Assembly (NCBI RefSeq): GCF_005887555.1
Contig: NZ_VCIA01000001.1
Span: 248,001-312,000 of the forward strand
Direction of reading: 5' to 3'
DNA length: 64,000 nucleotides
Source of the DNA: Lentibacillus cibarius
Lineage (GTDB): Bacteria > Bacillota > Bacilli > Bacillales > Amphibacillaceae
Part shown: positions 25,994-34,916 of the stretch, one piece after another
Layout: every line of letters starts with the position of its first letter
Numbering within the stretch: the stretch's first letter is position 1
Position numbers and translations under genes: made by a program
The notes under the pieces: model-generated
The model's database searches: none
Told to the model about the DNA's origin: nothing
The model's input: only the letters and a program-made list of their open reading frames with translations

Positions 25994-27004
25994 TTACTTT
26001 TGAGTGGTTTTTGATCGGTCAGGAACTCCCCATTTAACAATCAATCCGGTATATGTGAGTCCCCCGCCAAATCCATACAGGATAACCGTATCATCATAAT
26101 GTAATTTATCTTCTTTTATTCCGAGGTCGAGTGCTAATGGTATCGATGCCGATGAAGTATTTCCCATATTTTCAACACTGTATAATGTGTTGTCCATACT
26201 AATATGTGATTTTTCACCAATAGATTCAATCATTCTTAAATTTGCGCTATGAGGTACAAACCAATCAATGTCTTCTGTTTTTAAATTTGCTCTTTCTAAC
26301 AATGTCTGGAGACCAATTGGAACCATTCGTACCGCCCACTTATATACTTCGCGCCCATTCTGAACCATATTTCCATTCCCAAGCAAATCCATACCATTCA
26401 TTTGCTTTGACAATCCAGTACGATAAAGATGGATCCCACCTTCCCCATTCGTCCCTAAAACAGAAGATATAAAACTGGGGTTTTGTTCATCATATTCAAC
26501 TAATACCGCGCCAGCCCCATCGCCGAACAGAACACATGACGAACGATCAGTGTAATCCGTAACTTTCGATAACGTCTCTCCCCCAATTACCAATATTTTT
26601 TTGTGAAGTCCGGAGGTAATTAAACCATTGGCTACGTGTAACCCATATGTAAACCCAGCACATGTCGCATTCAAATCAAATGCACCAGTACTTTTCAAGT
26701 TAAAATGTTCTTGAACTTGACAAGCTACACTTGGAAATGCGTAATCTGCTGTAGAGGTGGAAACAATAATTAAATCAACATCGTCAAGATTCTTATTATA
26801 ATCTTGTACTATTTTTTCCACCGCCTTAATACATAAATCGGATGTAAATTCATTTTCCTCTGTTATGCGACGTTCTTTCATACCTGTTCTCTGAGTGATC
26901 CACTCATCATTTGTGTCAACAATTTTTTCTAAATCAGCATTAGATAATATACGTTTCGGTACATAACTTCCAACGGCTGTAATGCGAGCTTTTGATTGAG
27001 TCAT
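25994..27004 (-). CDS. fabH: 3-oxoacyl-ACP synthase III (KAS III)
   Basis: A 336-residue KAS III catalysing the first condensation of fatty acid synthesis, malonyl-ACP with a short acyl-CoA primer. Catalytic Cys in NATCAGFTYGL (about residue 115), His in FVPHSANLRM, Asn in MGNTSSASIPL, and the C-terminal ILYGFGGGLTYTG loop are all present. AGGAGTG precedes the ATG. A FapR operator lies at 27050-27068. It is about the same length and sequence type as the broken copy at 13184. The complete group II intron sits just downstream of its stop. Confidence 0.93.
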   Translation of the reverse strand: MTQSKARITAVGSYVPKRILSNADLEKIVDTNDEWITQRTGMKERRITEENEFTSDLCIKAVEKIVQDYNKNLDDVDLIIVSTSTADYAFPSVACQVQEHFNLKSTGAFDLNATCAGFTYGLHVANGLITSGLHKKILVIGGETLSKVTDYTDRSSCVLFGDGAGAVLVEYDEQNPSFISSVLGTNGEGGIHLYRTGLSKQMNGMDLLGNGNMVQNGREVYKWAVRMVPIGLQTLLERANLKTEDIDWFVPHSANLRMIESIGEKSHISMDNTLYSVENMGNTSSASIPLALDLGIKEDKLHYDDTVILYGFGGGLTYTGLIVKWGVPDRSKTTQK

Positions 27005-27049
27005 TCATTTCACTCCTTACCTTATTCTTATTCCACTTTAACACATGAT

Positions 27050-27068
27050 ATTATTACCTGGTACTAAA
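27050..27068 (-). promoter_or_regulatory. FapR operator upstream of fabH
   Basis: Minus strand TTTAGTACCAGGTAATAAT agrees at 15 of 19 positions with the B. subtilis-type FapR palindrome. It is the same box as at 13138-13156. Confidence 0.78.
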
Positions 27069-27084
27069 AATGTACCCTTAAGAA

Positions 27085-27118
27085 GGACGCCTTCTATTCG
27101 AGAAGCGCGCCCTTTAGC
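27085..27118. terminator. Terminator-type palindrome
   Basis: GGACGCCTTCT pairs with AGAAGCGCGCCC (with mismatches) around a short loop, followed by CCTTTAG. It is of the recurrent GCGCCC class in this window. Confidence 0.45.
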
Positions 27119-27273
27119 TGAAGAATACTTTTATCTTAATACCATTCATCGTAAATTTCTTTTAGAAAACCTTCCGTAATGGTTATTGTTGTTGTTTAAC
27201 ATAAAAGTCAGTCATATAACAATAAAGTTGGTAGCCTTAAAATATTACTGAAATTGATTACCTATCTTCCGCA

Positions 27274-27545
27274 ACGGGCGACGCGACAAGTTCTGCTATA
27301 AACACTTTGAGGCACGAAATGCTGGGAACTTTCAAATGAATTCCAACTTTACAACGGAGGGTGAAAATGACGGAACCACGTTTCCCGAATTCATCTCGTC
27401 AACAATCCTGAGTGCATCTATTTTTGAGGTATGAAGCCAGTTGATTCGGCAGAACGAAGGCTTGAAGCCTCTCTTCGAGAGAAGGTATGTCGACGGATAT
27501 CTTGAACGGCTGAAGAACTGGATGGGGCATCTACCAGAATAACAG
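27274..27545 (+). mobile_element. Diverged group II intron relic, 5' portion
   Basis: The only plus-strand relic. From CGGGCGACGCGACAAGTTC it follows the 5' region of the complete intron (CAAGTTCTGCTATAA, ACGGAACCACGTTTCCCG, CGGCAGAACGAAGGCT) with many substitutions and gaps, ending near 27545. No maturase remains. The wider 27069-27669 stretch has no gene I can support. Confidence 0.75.
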
Positions 27546-27669
27546 TAAAATATACAGTTTGTGAGTATAATGGCGTTATGAAAGGTTTTTAAAAAGTCCG
27601 TAACCATTATTATTGGAATCAATCTTATGAAAAGCCACCTTTTTGTAGGTGGCAAAGGCTTTAAATCTG

Positions 27670-28791
27670 TTAATCAACACCAGGGAACCATCCAGGGGTG
27701 TGGATAATCGCTTTCCAAAGAGGATTCGGTACGACCAGCCGATCTTGACCATTTGTATCTAAAATCGTCTCAATATCGGAAGCCTTTCCTTGTTCGATTT
27801 TGCCTACCCAGTCGGGATCTATAATAAGTTCGCGTCCTAAAGCTAGCAAAGGTACATCGCTTTGGATTGCGGATCGGGCATCCTCGGCTGAGTAGATGGA
27901 GCCTACTCCGACAACAGGGACTTTGTTCCCTACACGATCTTGGATGATGTCTAAGCGTGAACGTGTATCTTCCAAGCCTCGTCTAGGACGGGACCAAAAA
28001 TTCATTAGTGAAACATGAATGTAATCCAGTTCCTGATCGGCTAAAACATCGACGAATTCCAACGTGTCCGCCATTGTAATACCTGGAGTTTGGGGTTCTT
28101 CAGGAGAAAGCCGGTGCCCCACGATGAATGGATCTTTTGCGTGGTCACCCACGGTTTTCTGGATCTCATTGATGACAGCCAGTGGAAAGTTCATTCGTTT
28201 TTTCAGGCTTCCACCCCAGTGGTCGTCACGATGATTTGAATGAGGAGAAAAGAACTGATGGATCAGGTATCCATTCGCTCCATGGATTTCAACCCCGTCG
28301 AATCCGGCTTGAATGGCTCGACGGGCGCCCTCCCCATACGCATGAATGATTTCCTTGATTTCGCCATCCTCTAATGCACGGGGAACCGGTTCGTTCTCTC
28401 CTGCCGGAACTGCACTAGCACTGACAATGTCCCCATTTGGGACTAAATCCGGTGGACACAACCGTCCGCCATGATAAATTTGCAAGACCGCTTTGGCGCC
28501 TTGATCTTGAATCGTTGTCGCCAACCTTCTTAATCCCGGGATCATATCATCATTGTGCACGCCAATTTCGCCGGAGAAGCCTTTGCCGCCTGCTGTCACA
28601 TTGGCACAGGCTGTGACGACCATGCTGACCCCTTTTGAACGACGTTTATAATATTTCACTTCATCATCAGAAACCGTTCCGTCCGAATTTGAGGACCAGT
28701 TGGTCATGGGGGCCATGACCACACGATTCTTCAATCGGGTACCATTCGGAAAAGAAAAGGATTCAAATAATGGCTGGTATTTTTCATTCAA
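27670..28791 (-). CDS. NADH:flavin oxidoreductase, old yellow enzyme family
   Basis: A 373-residue TIM-barrel flavoenzyme. PLFESFSFPNGTRLKNRVVMAPMTNWSS is the N-terminal FMN region; GGRLCPPDLVPNGDIVSAS, DGVEIHGANGYLIHQFFSP (HxxN-type substrate site), NHRDDHWGGSLKKRMNFPL and PLLALGRELIIDPDWV are family motifs. Starts at TTG with GGGGAGG upstream. It would reduce activated alkenes or similar electrophiles with NAD(P)H. It is the first of several redox genes on this strand, separated by short gaps with no shared promoter visible. Confidence 0.88.
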   Translation of the reverse strand: MNEKYQPLFESFSFPNGTRLKNRVVMAPMTNWSSNSDGTVSDDEVKYYKRRSKGVSMVVTACANVTAGGKGFSGEIGVHNDDMIPGLRRLATTIQDQGAKAVLQIYHGGRLCPPDLVPNGDIVSASAVPAGENEPVPRALEDGEIKEIIHAYGEGARRAIQAGFDGVEIHGANGYLIHQFFSPHSNHRDDHWGGSLKKRMNFPLAVINEIQKTVGDHAKDPFIVGHRLSPEEPQTPGITMADTLEFVDVLADQELDYIHVSLMNFWSRPRRGLEDTRSRLDIIQDRVGNKVPVVGVGSIYSAEDARSAIQSDVPLLALGRELIIDPDWVGKIEQGKASDIETILDTNGQDRLVVPNPLWKAIIHTPGWFPGVD

Positions 28792-28907
28792 CGTTTTTGC
28801 CTCCCCTTTATAACTTCAACCTTAAAAAAGATTATTTTACAAAAATTTCCTATAATAAAAACAACCTATCGCATATCATATAAATACTTTCATTACTCGC
28901 AAATTCC

Positions 28908-29546
28908 TTAGATATTCCTTAGTGCCTCTTCAATCAGAACATCGCCTGAGAGAATTTCAAACACCCGATGGGATGTATTTTCTGTATCTAGTGAAGTGAC
29001 AGCAACCTGCGCTACATCAGCACGCGGAATGCCATTGGAACGGTCTTCGATATGTTCCGCCGCGGTAATGGTCCCATTGGCAGGTTCGTTTAATAACCTT
29101 CCGGGACGGAGAATGGTATAATTCAAATGGCTGGATTGCAGGTTTTTGTCCGCATCGCCTTTTGCTTTGAAATAATATTTCATGGACTCCGGACCATTAT
29201 CAGGGGTATCAGCATTCATTGAACTGACCATGATAAAACGCTTTACATGATTATTTTCTGCCTCGTTCACCGCCTTCATAGCACCTTGGCGATCCACCAA
29301 TTCCGTTTTTTCAGGACCGGTATGGCCACCGGAACCAGCGGTAAAAATCACCGCATCGCAACCGTCAAAAGCATAAGAAAAATCCTGTTCTAAATCGGCA
29401 ACAACAACCTCCGCCCCTAAATGTTCTAGTTCATTCGCCTGATTTTCGTTGCGAATCATCGCCTTTGCTTGATGTTCGCTCTTGTCCAGGACAGATAAAA
29501 TATGTTGTCCAATTTGTCCATATGCACCGATCACTAATACTTTCAT
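28908..29546 (-). CDS. NAD(P)-binding atypical SDR (NmrA-like, YhfK type)
   Basis: 212 residues with the dinucleotide motif VIGAYGQIGQHIL at the N-terminus, VVVADLEQDFSYAFDGCDAVIFTAG, FIMVSSMNADTPDN and LNYTILRPGRLLNEP. This fits short atypical SDRs resembling B. subtilis YhfK; some act as redox sensors or NAD(P)H-dependent reductases. The classical YxxxK reads MKYYFKAK. GAGGAGC lies upstream of the ATG. Substrate unknown. Confidence 0.8.
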   Translation of the reverse strand: MKVLVIGAYGQIGQHILSVLDKSEHQAKAMIRNENQANELEHLGAEVVVADLEQDFSYAFDGCDAVIFTAGSGGHTGPEKTELVDRQGAMKAVNEAENNHVKRFIMVSSMNADTPDNGPESMKYYFKAKGDADKNLQSSHLNYTILRPGRLLNEPANGTITAAEHIEDRSNGIPRADVAQVAVTSLDTENTSHRVFEILSGDVLIEEALRNI

Positions 29547-29737
29547 ATCAACAGCTCCTCATCTACTAATTTCACAGCTTTAACTGATGGTTATTTTTCA
29601 TCCCCAATATTTAAATTTATCTTCTCTAGTAGGATTAAACAATCGAATCAATTCCATTAAGCAGTCTCTTATACGCTATCAATACCGAATTCATCAAGTA
29701 TGGATTCGATATTGAACTTTTATTCTATTTTACCACG

Positions 29738-30012
29738 CTAGCCCTTAATCAAAATAAGACCATAATCGCGTCTTTCGTGTTGGACAGATACCCATTGTAC
29801 TGTTGTGAATTCGTCAAGAATCCAGTCCCTATTAAATCGACCAAGACCTGATTCTTTTTCCCCGCCAAACGGGACGTGGGACTCGTCATTAACGGTGATC
29901 ATTGACATGAACCATACCGATATGAAGTCTTCTAGCGATGTTTACCCCATGTTCTAAGGAATCAGAATGGAAGGCTCCGCCTAAGCCATACGGTGAATCG
30001 TTGGCGATGTCA
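29738..30012 (-). pseudogene. Aldehyde dehydrogenase remnant (C-terminal end)
   Basis: Minus strand: IANDSPYGLGGAFHSDSLEH then, after a frameshift at [23 protein letters not shown] and [15 protein letters not shown]. This is the C-terminal tenth of an aldehyde dehydrogenase like B. subtilis YfmT. The catalytic Cys and Glu domains are gone. The remaining 29547-29737 holds nothing I recognise. Confidence 0.8.
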
Positions 30013-30063
30013 CTCCTTTGCCATGAAAAAAATCGTTAGTAAAATCTGTGCACTTTCCTTACC

Positions 30064-30993
30064 TTACCCCACTCGGAGGACAATTTTTCCTTTGGCATGA
30101 TGTGTTTCACTTAATCGGTGGGCTTCTTGAATCTCCTCAAGTTTCATAACTGTCCCTACATTTGCGCGGATCTTTCCTTGTTCAATCATTTCCCCGATCT
30201 TGGCAAGCTGTTCACCATCAGGTTCAAGGAAAACATAGCCCGCTTTCACCTTTTTCGTTTGGGATAATTCCTGATCAGGCTGATCAGCAATAGAAACCAG
30301 AACACCTTCTTCTTTTAAAACATCATAACTTTGCGTCTGGATGTCACCGCCAAGCGTATCAAACACAATGTCCATATCGGCAAGAACATGTGTGAAATCT
30401 TCGTTGCGGTAATCAATAACTTTGTCTGCCCCCAGCGATTTAACAAATTCAACATTTTTCGTGCTGCATGTCGTTGCCACCCAGGCACCCAAGGATTTTG
30501 CTAGTTGAATGGCAAAACTTCCAACTCCTCCTGATCCAGCGTGAATTAACACTTTGTCACCTTGTTTGATGTCAGCAAAGTCATCAAGACATTGCCACGA
30601 TGTTAATCCAACAAGCGGAATTGATGCAGCTTCTTCAAAAGATTGATTTTCCGGTTTTTTTGCAACAAGGTTTTCATCAACAGCTACATATTCCGCATAA
30701 GTTCCATTACGGGTTATATCCGGCCGGGTAAATACCTTGTCTCCGACCCTGAATTTCGTCACTTTTTTTCCTATCTCTTTTATTGTTCCTGCGGCATCCA
30801 AACCGAGAGTAAGCGGAAAGTTATAATCCAGCATTCCTTTCAGATACCCCTCACGTATTTTCCAATCAACGGGGTTTACGGACGTAGCTGCTATCTCAAT
30901 CAAGACGTCATTGTCTTTCAATTTTGGTTCGTCTACCTCCGTATACTTTAACTCATCGATGCTGCCGTAATTTTCAATAATAACTGCTTTCAA
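30064..30993 (-). CDS. Zinc-independent NADP-dependent alcohol dehydrogenase/quinone oxidoreductase
   Basis: A 309-residue MDR-family protein: GroES-like N-terminus (VNPVDWKIREGYLKG, LGLDAAGTIKEIG) and Rossmann motif VLIHAGSGGVGSFAIQLAK, with no zinc-ligand Cys set. VIDYRNEDF and DTLGGDIQTQSYDVL are typical of NADPH:quinone reductases. TTG start with AAGGAGG upstream. It probably reduces quinones or reactive enones; it stands next to another MDR gene on the same strand, 42 nt away. Confidence 0.86.
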   Translation of the reverse strand: MKAVIIENYGSIDELKYTEVDEPKLKDNDVLIEIAATSVNPVDWKIREGYLKGMLDYNFPLTLGLDAAGTIKEIGKKVTKFRVGDKVFTRPDITRNGTYAEYVAVDENLVAKKPENQSFEEAASIPLVGLTSWQCLDDFADIKQGDKVLIHAGSGGVGSFAIQLAKSLGAWVATTCSTKNVEFVKSLGADKVIDYRNEDFTHVLADMDIVFDTLGGDIQTQSYDVLKEEGVLVSIADQPDQELSQTKKVKAGYVFLEPDGEQLAKIGEMIEQGKIRANVGTVMKLEEIQEAHRLSETHHAKGKIVLRVG

Positions 30994-31035
30994 TTTGGGT
31001 CCTCCTTCATCATGTATTTCCTTATTTCTAATTCG

Positions 31036-32061
31036 TTATTCCTCATCGACTTTTATAAGTTGCTTGCCAAGATTTTCACCTTTAAACAACCCGAGAAAAG
31101 CTTCTGGTACGTTCTCAAATCCTTCCACAATATTTTCTTCATATTTCAGTTTCCCCTCGGCTAACCAGCTTGAAAGATCCCGGATACCTTCACTGAAACG
31201 GTCAGCATAGTCACCAATGATAAAGCCTTTGATCAATCCACGGCTCTTAATGAGTTTTGTCTGAATTCTTGGACCTAAATCACCGTCCGTCCGGTTATAA
31301 GACGAAATTGCACCGCAAAGAGGGATGCGTGCAAATTCATTTAATAGATTTATCGCTGCGTCAGAAATTGGTCCGCCGACATTGTCAAAATATATATCTA
31401 TTCCATTTGGGCAGGCTTTCTCAAGCGCCTTTTCCATATTTGGAGAGGTTTTATAGTTAATCGTTTCGTCAAAGCCAAGTTCCTGCTTTAAGTAGGTTGT
31501 CTTTTCATCGGAACCAGCAATTCCGACAACTCGAGCTCCTTTAATTTTGGCAATCTGTCCAACGATCATACCAACCGCTCCTGCTGCACCGGATACAACA
31601 ACTGTTTCCCCTTCTTTTGGCTGACCAATATCAAGCAGACCAAAATAAGCAGTCAAGCCAGTTAAGCCAAGGACACTCAGGTATGCGGTCAGAGGAGCGA
31701 TTGTTTCATCAATTTTACGTACCTTAGATTCTTGAATAACGTTATATCGCTGCCATCCGAGCGTCCCGACTACTTTATCACCGACGCTTAACTGATCTGA
31801 ATCAGACAAAACGACCTCTCCAATAATTCCGCCACAGATCATCTCATTTAATTCGAAAGGTTTCACATACGATTTTGCATCATCCATCCTGCCTCTCATA
31901 TACGGATCAACAGATAAATAGATTGTTTTAACAAGAACCTCTCCTTCTTCCGGTTGTGGTACAGGACTGTCTTGAAATGTAAAATTCTCTTTTGTTGGCA
32001 GCCCTTTTGGGCGCTTTGCCAATAGAATCTGACTATTTTTCAATTTTTCTTTTAATGTCAT
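31036..32061 (-). CDS. yfmJ: NADP-dependent oxidoreductase, YfmJ/prostaglandin reductase type
   Basis: A 341-residue MDR protein of the leukotriene B4 dehydrogenase/PTGR class. SVDPYMRGRMDDAKSYVKPF is diagnostic, followed by GLTGLTAYFGLLDIGQPKEG, VVSGAAGAVGMIVGQIAK, YFDNVGGPISDA and GLIKGFIIGDY. Such enzymes reduce alpha,beta-unsaturated carbonyls with NADPH. GGGGTGG precedes the ATG, which overlaps the stop of the ohr pseudogene by 1 nt, so the two genes were likely one peroxide/electrophile-response operon under OhrR. Confidence 0.9.
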   Translation of the reverse strand: MTLKEKLKNSQILLAKRPKGLPTKENFTFQDSPVPQPEEGEVLVKTIYLSVDPYMRGRMDDAKSYVKPFELNEMICGGIIGEVVLSDSDQLSVGDKVVGTLGWQRYNVIQESKVRKIDETIAPLTAYLSVLGLTGLTAYFGLLDIGQPKEGETVVVSGAAGAVGMIVGQIAKIKGARVVGIAGSDEKTTYLKQELGFDETINYKTSPNMEKALEKACPNGIDIYFDNVGGPISDAAINLLNEFARIPLCGAISSYNRTDGDLGPRIQTKLIKSRGLIKGFIIGDYADRFSEGIRDLSSWLAEGKLKYEENIVEGFENVPEAFLGLFKGENLGKQLIKVDEE

Positions 32062-32489
32062 TATCTTTCCACCCCTTTAGCCTTCAAGTCGACTGCAATA
32101 TTATCCCTGGTTGCTTTGGAGTATGGACAGATTTGATGGGCGGATTCAACAAGTTGTTCAGCTACTTCTTGTTCAACTCCCGGAATTGTAACATCCAATG
32201 CAACAGTAAGAGCAAAACCTCCATCGGTATCTTTTCCTATTGATACTTGCGCTTTCACCTCTGTTTCGTCAATTTTAATTCGTTGCTTTCTGGCAGCCAG
32301 ATTCAACGCACTGTCAAAGCAGGCCGCATACCCAGCGGAAAATAATTATTCCGGATTGGTCCCTTCTCCCCCTGCACCGCCAAGTGATTTAGGCATTACT
32401 AATGGCATATCAATTATCTTATCATCTGAAATCACACGTCCATTACGTCCACCTCTGACAGTGGATGAAGCAGTATATAAAGCATTCAA
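32061..32489 (-). pseudogene. ohr: Organic hydroperoxide resistance protein with a premature stop
   Basis: TTG start at 32489 after GGGGTGATAAAC. The 142-codon frame keeps the whole Ohr pattern: STVRGGRNGRVISDD, MPKSLGGAGGEGTNPE, then TAA (codon 48) where homologues have Gln (CAA), then LFSAGYAACFDSALN with the peroxidatic Cys and HQICPYSKATR with the resolving Cys. One C-to-T change explains it. A restart inside the gene (near AACFDS or NLAARK) would lack the first strand, so the enzyme is probably lost unless the stop is a sequence error. Confidence 0.85.
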
Positions 32490-32514
32490 GTTTATCACCC
32501 CAATTTAATTTTGT

Positions 32515-32527
32515 GCAATTTAATTGC
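32515..32527. promoter_or_regulatory. OhrR operator between ohr and ohrR
   Basis: GCAATTTAATTGC is a perfect palindrome like the B. subtilis OhrR site (TACAATTAAATTGTA). It lies between the divergent genes, upstream of both. Confidence 0.7.
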
Positions 32528-32635
32528 GCGATACTTATTAAACCATAAAAATTTCTTCTCGTCAAAAAACCAGTTTGACATTTTATGAACTTCCATATAG
32601 TTTAAAATAGAGAAGGACTGAAAGGATGATAATTA

Positions 32636-33082
32636 ATGGAGAAAGATGAAGCAATAAAATTAAACAACCAACTGTGTTTTTCTATCTATTCATTATCAAG
32701 GGAAATAAATAAATTGTATCGTCCGTTTTTGGAAGAACTCAATTTAACGTATACACAGTATCTTGTCATGCTTGTTTTGTGGGAAAAAGAATCCTGTACA
32801 ATGAAGGAGTTGGGAGACAGTCTTTTTCTCGATTCCGGAACACTTTCCCCAGTGCTCAAGCGCCTTACAGAAAGAGCGTTAACATACCGAAAACGAGATC
32901 CCGATGATGAAAGACGTGTATTAATTTCCTTAACTGAAGAAGGAAAACAATTAAAGGAAACGGCAGCGGAGATTCCCGGTAAGCTTATTAAAAAGAGTGG
33001 TCTCACTGAAGAGGAATTTTCGAGAACCCTTTTCGACTTCACAAATTTATTACAGCATATTCAGCAAGCGAATACAGAGTAA
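32636..33082 (+). CDS. ohrR: MarR-family organic peroxide sensor OhrR
   Basis: A 148-residue MarR regulator. The N-terminal NNQLCFSIYSLSREINKLY carries the single redox Cys (residue 15) of one-Cys OhrR; LTYTQYLVMLVLWE and DPDDERRVLISLT form the winged-helix DNA-binding part. AAAGGATG precedes the ATG. It should repress ohr and the adjoining yfmJ-type gene until its Cys is oxidised by organic peroxides. The regulator is intact although ohr is not. Confidence 0.9.
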   Translation: MEKDEAIKLNNQLCFSIYSLSREINKLYRPFLEELNLTYTQYLVMLVLWEKESCTMKELGDSLFLDSGTLSPVLKRLTERALTYRKRDPDDERRVLISLTEEGKQLKETAAEIPGKLIKKSGLTEEEFSRTLFDFTNLLQHIQQANTE

Positions 33083-33097
33083 ATCATGTGCCTCAGC

Positions 33098-33137
33098 AAA
33101 AAGGAAAGAAAAGGTAACAGGCCCCTCTTTCCTTTTT
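33098..33137 (+). terminator. Terminator after ohrR
   Basis: AAAAAGGAAAGA pairs with TCTTTCCTTTTT around a 16-nt loop, the second arm supplying the T-run. Confidence 0.75.
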
Positions 33138-33692
33138 ACAGTTTAAATGCCTTTCTCTTACTAGAATATTCTTGTATCCGGGATGGCTGATGCTCCTGAA
33201 AAAAATCCAAAATCAACCATAAAAAAGGTGACAACCTCACCTCCATAAATTAAACTACATTTTTCTTCCTCAGCTGTGCCTTTGTAACTCCTTTTTACAA
33301 ATCTCCCCCATCTCCCTCGATCCCTTATCCCACTTGACCTCAACCCTTGTTTCATCCATAGAAATCCCGTCTTTCATCCCTTACATGAAGGAGATTTAAC
33401 TCTTATTTTTACTATTTATTTTAAGAAATTTAATACAAATAACCAGGCAGTTTAGTCAAAAAAATAATAGTTTGTCGCTCTTGGTTTCTTCTTTTCAACA
33501 GTCGAATATTGGGATGAACACTACAATGATTGGTCAAAGGATAGAATTGACCACGTCAAGACATTCGTTCAATTACGCAAAGGTTTTCAAAAAACGTGGG
33601 TTCGTAAATTGTGACACGTGATTCGCAAAATGAATAAATTCCCCCACAATGCAAATAATAAACCTATCCCTAACAAAAGAGGTGAGTCACCC

Positions 33693-33803
33693 ATGGAACG
33701 TTTAATGTTAAAAGGCCTGTTGGCCGCGTGTGTCGGAATTTTACCCTTCATATTCAAAAAGGGACCTTTACCAATTTTAATCATTGCCTTCCTTTTTAAA
33801 TAA
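33693..33803 (+). pseudogene. Truncated small membrane protein gene (CBO0543-like)
   Basis: ATG 33693 follows AAGAGGTGAG. 36 codons give MERLMLKGLLAACVGILPF then IFKKGPLPILIIAFLFK and a TAA. The pattern resembles the start of CBO0543-family membrane proteins, which continue for over 100 residues, so this is probably a 5' remnant. It could also be a genuine one- or two-helix peptide. Confidence 0.35.
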
Positions 33804-33975
33804 CCATATCCCCAATAACCAAGGTGTAACAAAACCACCCAATATATTTACCCACATAATTATCACCTGTTATGATATTTTGTGTAATTAAATACATAAA
33901 TATGCTTAATTGAATTATTCTGTTAGTTAGCTTAAGTACATTTTTCCCCATCTCTTCGCTACCTGTTATTCAAGA

Positions 33976-34055
33976 ATAGTCAGCAATAGGTAAGCGTCTA
34001 AATTTATCTTCGGCTTTTCTTTTGCTCCACACGAACAAACTGTAATATTGGTGAA
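33976..34055 (-). mobile_element. Group II intron relic, 3' tail
   Basis: Minus strand matches only the last 70-80 nt of the complete intron (TTCGTGTGGAGCA … CGCTTACCTATTGC) and even the next 6-9 nt, GCTGAC, at the 3' junction. No other part remains. Confidence 0.7.
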
Positions 34056-34152
34056 TCCAACAAAAATACCCCTCTCTTTTATTCCGTTATCTGACCCTAC
34101 AATGTCAATTTAGGCGCTTTTTCCGGATTAGCCTCCGTTAACGCAATAAATT

Positions 34153-34316
34153 TTAGTTTAATTTTTTTGATAGTAACATAAAAATGTCAACTAATACCCC
34201 ATCAATGATACCTATAAAAACCCAAACGTACTAAAGTCATTCATCAAATTAGGTAAGTTAACAATCAAAAATAAACCAAATATAATTCCTAAAAAAAGAG
34301 AAAAAGCAACATTTTA
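34153..34316 (-). pseudogene. Frameshifted small membrane protein gene
   Basis: Two minus-strand frames join into one plausible hydrophobic protein: VAFSLFLGIIFGLFLIVNLP and NLMNDFSTFGFL, then after a shift IGIIDGVLVDIFMLLSKKLN and stop. No intact start. Unknown family. Confidence 0.35.
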
Positions 34317-34358
34317 ATCCCCCCTTGTTAAAAATTCCTGCCCTATTGTTTAGTAAAT

Positions 34359-34575
34359 TTACTGAAGTCCATGATTAAGTATTTGGCTTCTTATAACTTC
34401 ATTCCCAAAAGTAAACCACAAGAGTAATAATAAAACTATAATCCCCATTATAAGGCTGAACCAAGCAAAGTATTTATTTTCTTTATTTATCAATGGATTA
34501 AAGTACAATTAATAATACTCCAAACGCGAGAGTAATTACTACCGAAAGTTGTCTTGATAAGGTTTCAAAGACCAT
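34359..34575 (-). pseudogene. Frameshifted two-helix membrane protein gene
   Basis: ATG 34575 follows AAAGGGGTGA. MVFETLSRQLSVVITLAFGV… reads to a TAA at codon 26; another frame continues NPLINKENKYFAWFSLIMGI… to a natural-looking end at 34359. Loss of two bases near 34500 explains both. Unknown function. Confidence 0.45.
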
Positions 34576-34916
34576 TGCTCTCACCCCTTTAAAGAATTTT
34601 AATATCAGTATGTCACTCCTTGCTAATTAGATTAGAATAATGAGAACGTATTTCACTATATAAGTACCAAAAACTTTGTCAACAACACTGCACCAGGATG
34701 CCAAAGTGCCGGTCAACGATCAAGTCCTTTTTTAGAAGTATCTAAAAGCTAGATTATATCTTCATTACTTCTTAAACTCATTAGCTGCGTTACCTTGCAA
34801 TATGATCCTTCAATAACAATCTGAGTACAATTTTTTAACCCGCAAAAGCGCCGTTTGCTGAACACTGGATAACAAAGAAAATAATAGCCAAAAAATAACG
34901 TCTCGATTAAAGAAGG

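Larger units (their letters stand above)
33138..34358. other. Gene-debris region
   Basis: 1.2 kb without an intact gene of normal size. It contains a plus-strand coding tail at about 33480-33612 (VEYWDEHYNDWSKDRIDH then VKTFVQLRKGFQKTW, stop 33612) of unknown family, a short ORF at 33693, an intron 3' relic at 33976 and a broken membrane gene at 34153. The rest is AT-rich with no structure I can name. Confidence 0.5.

Noticed and set aside
33587..33838. Minus-strand frame of 83 codons
   Set aside because: Antisense to the better-signalled CBO0543-like start at 33693.
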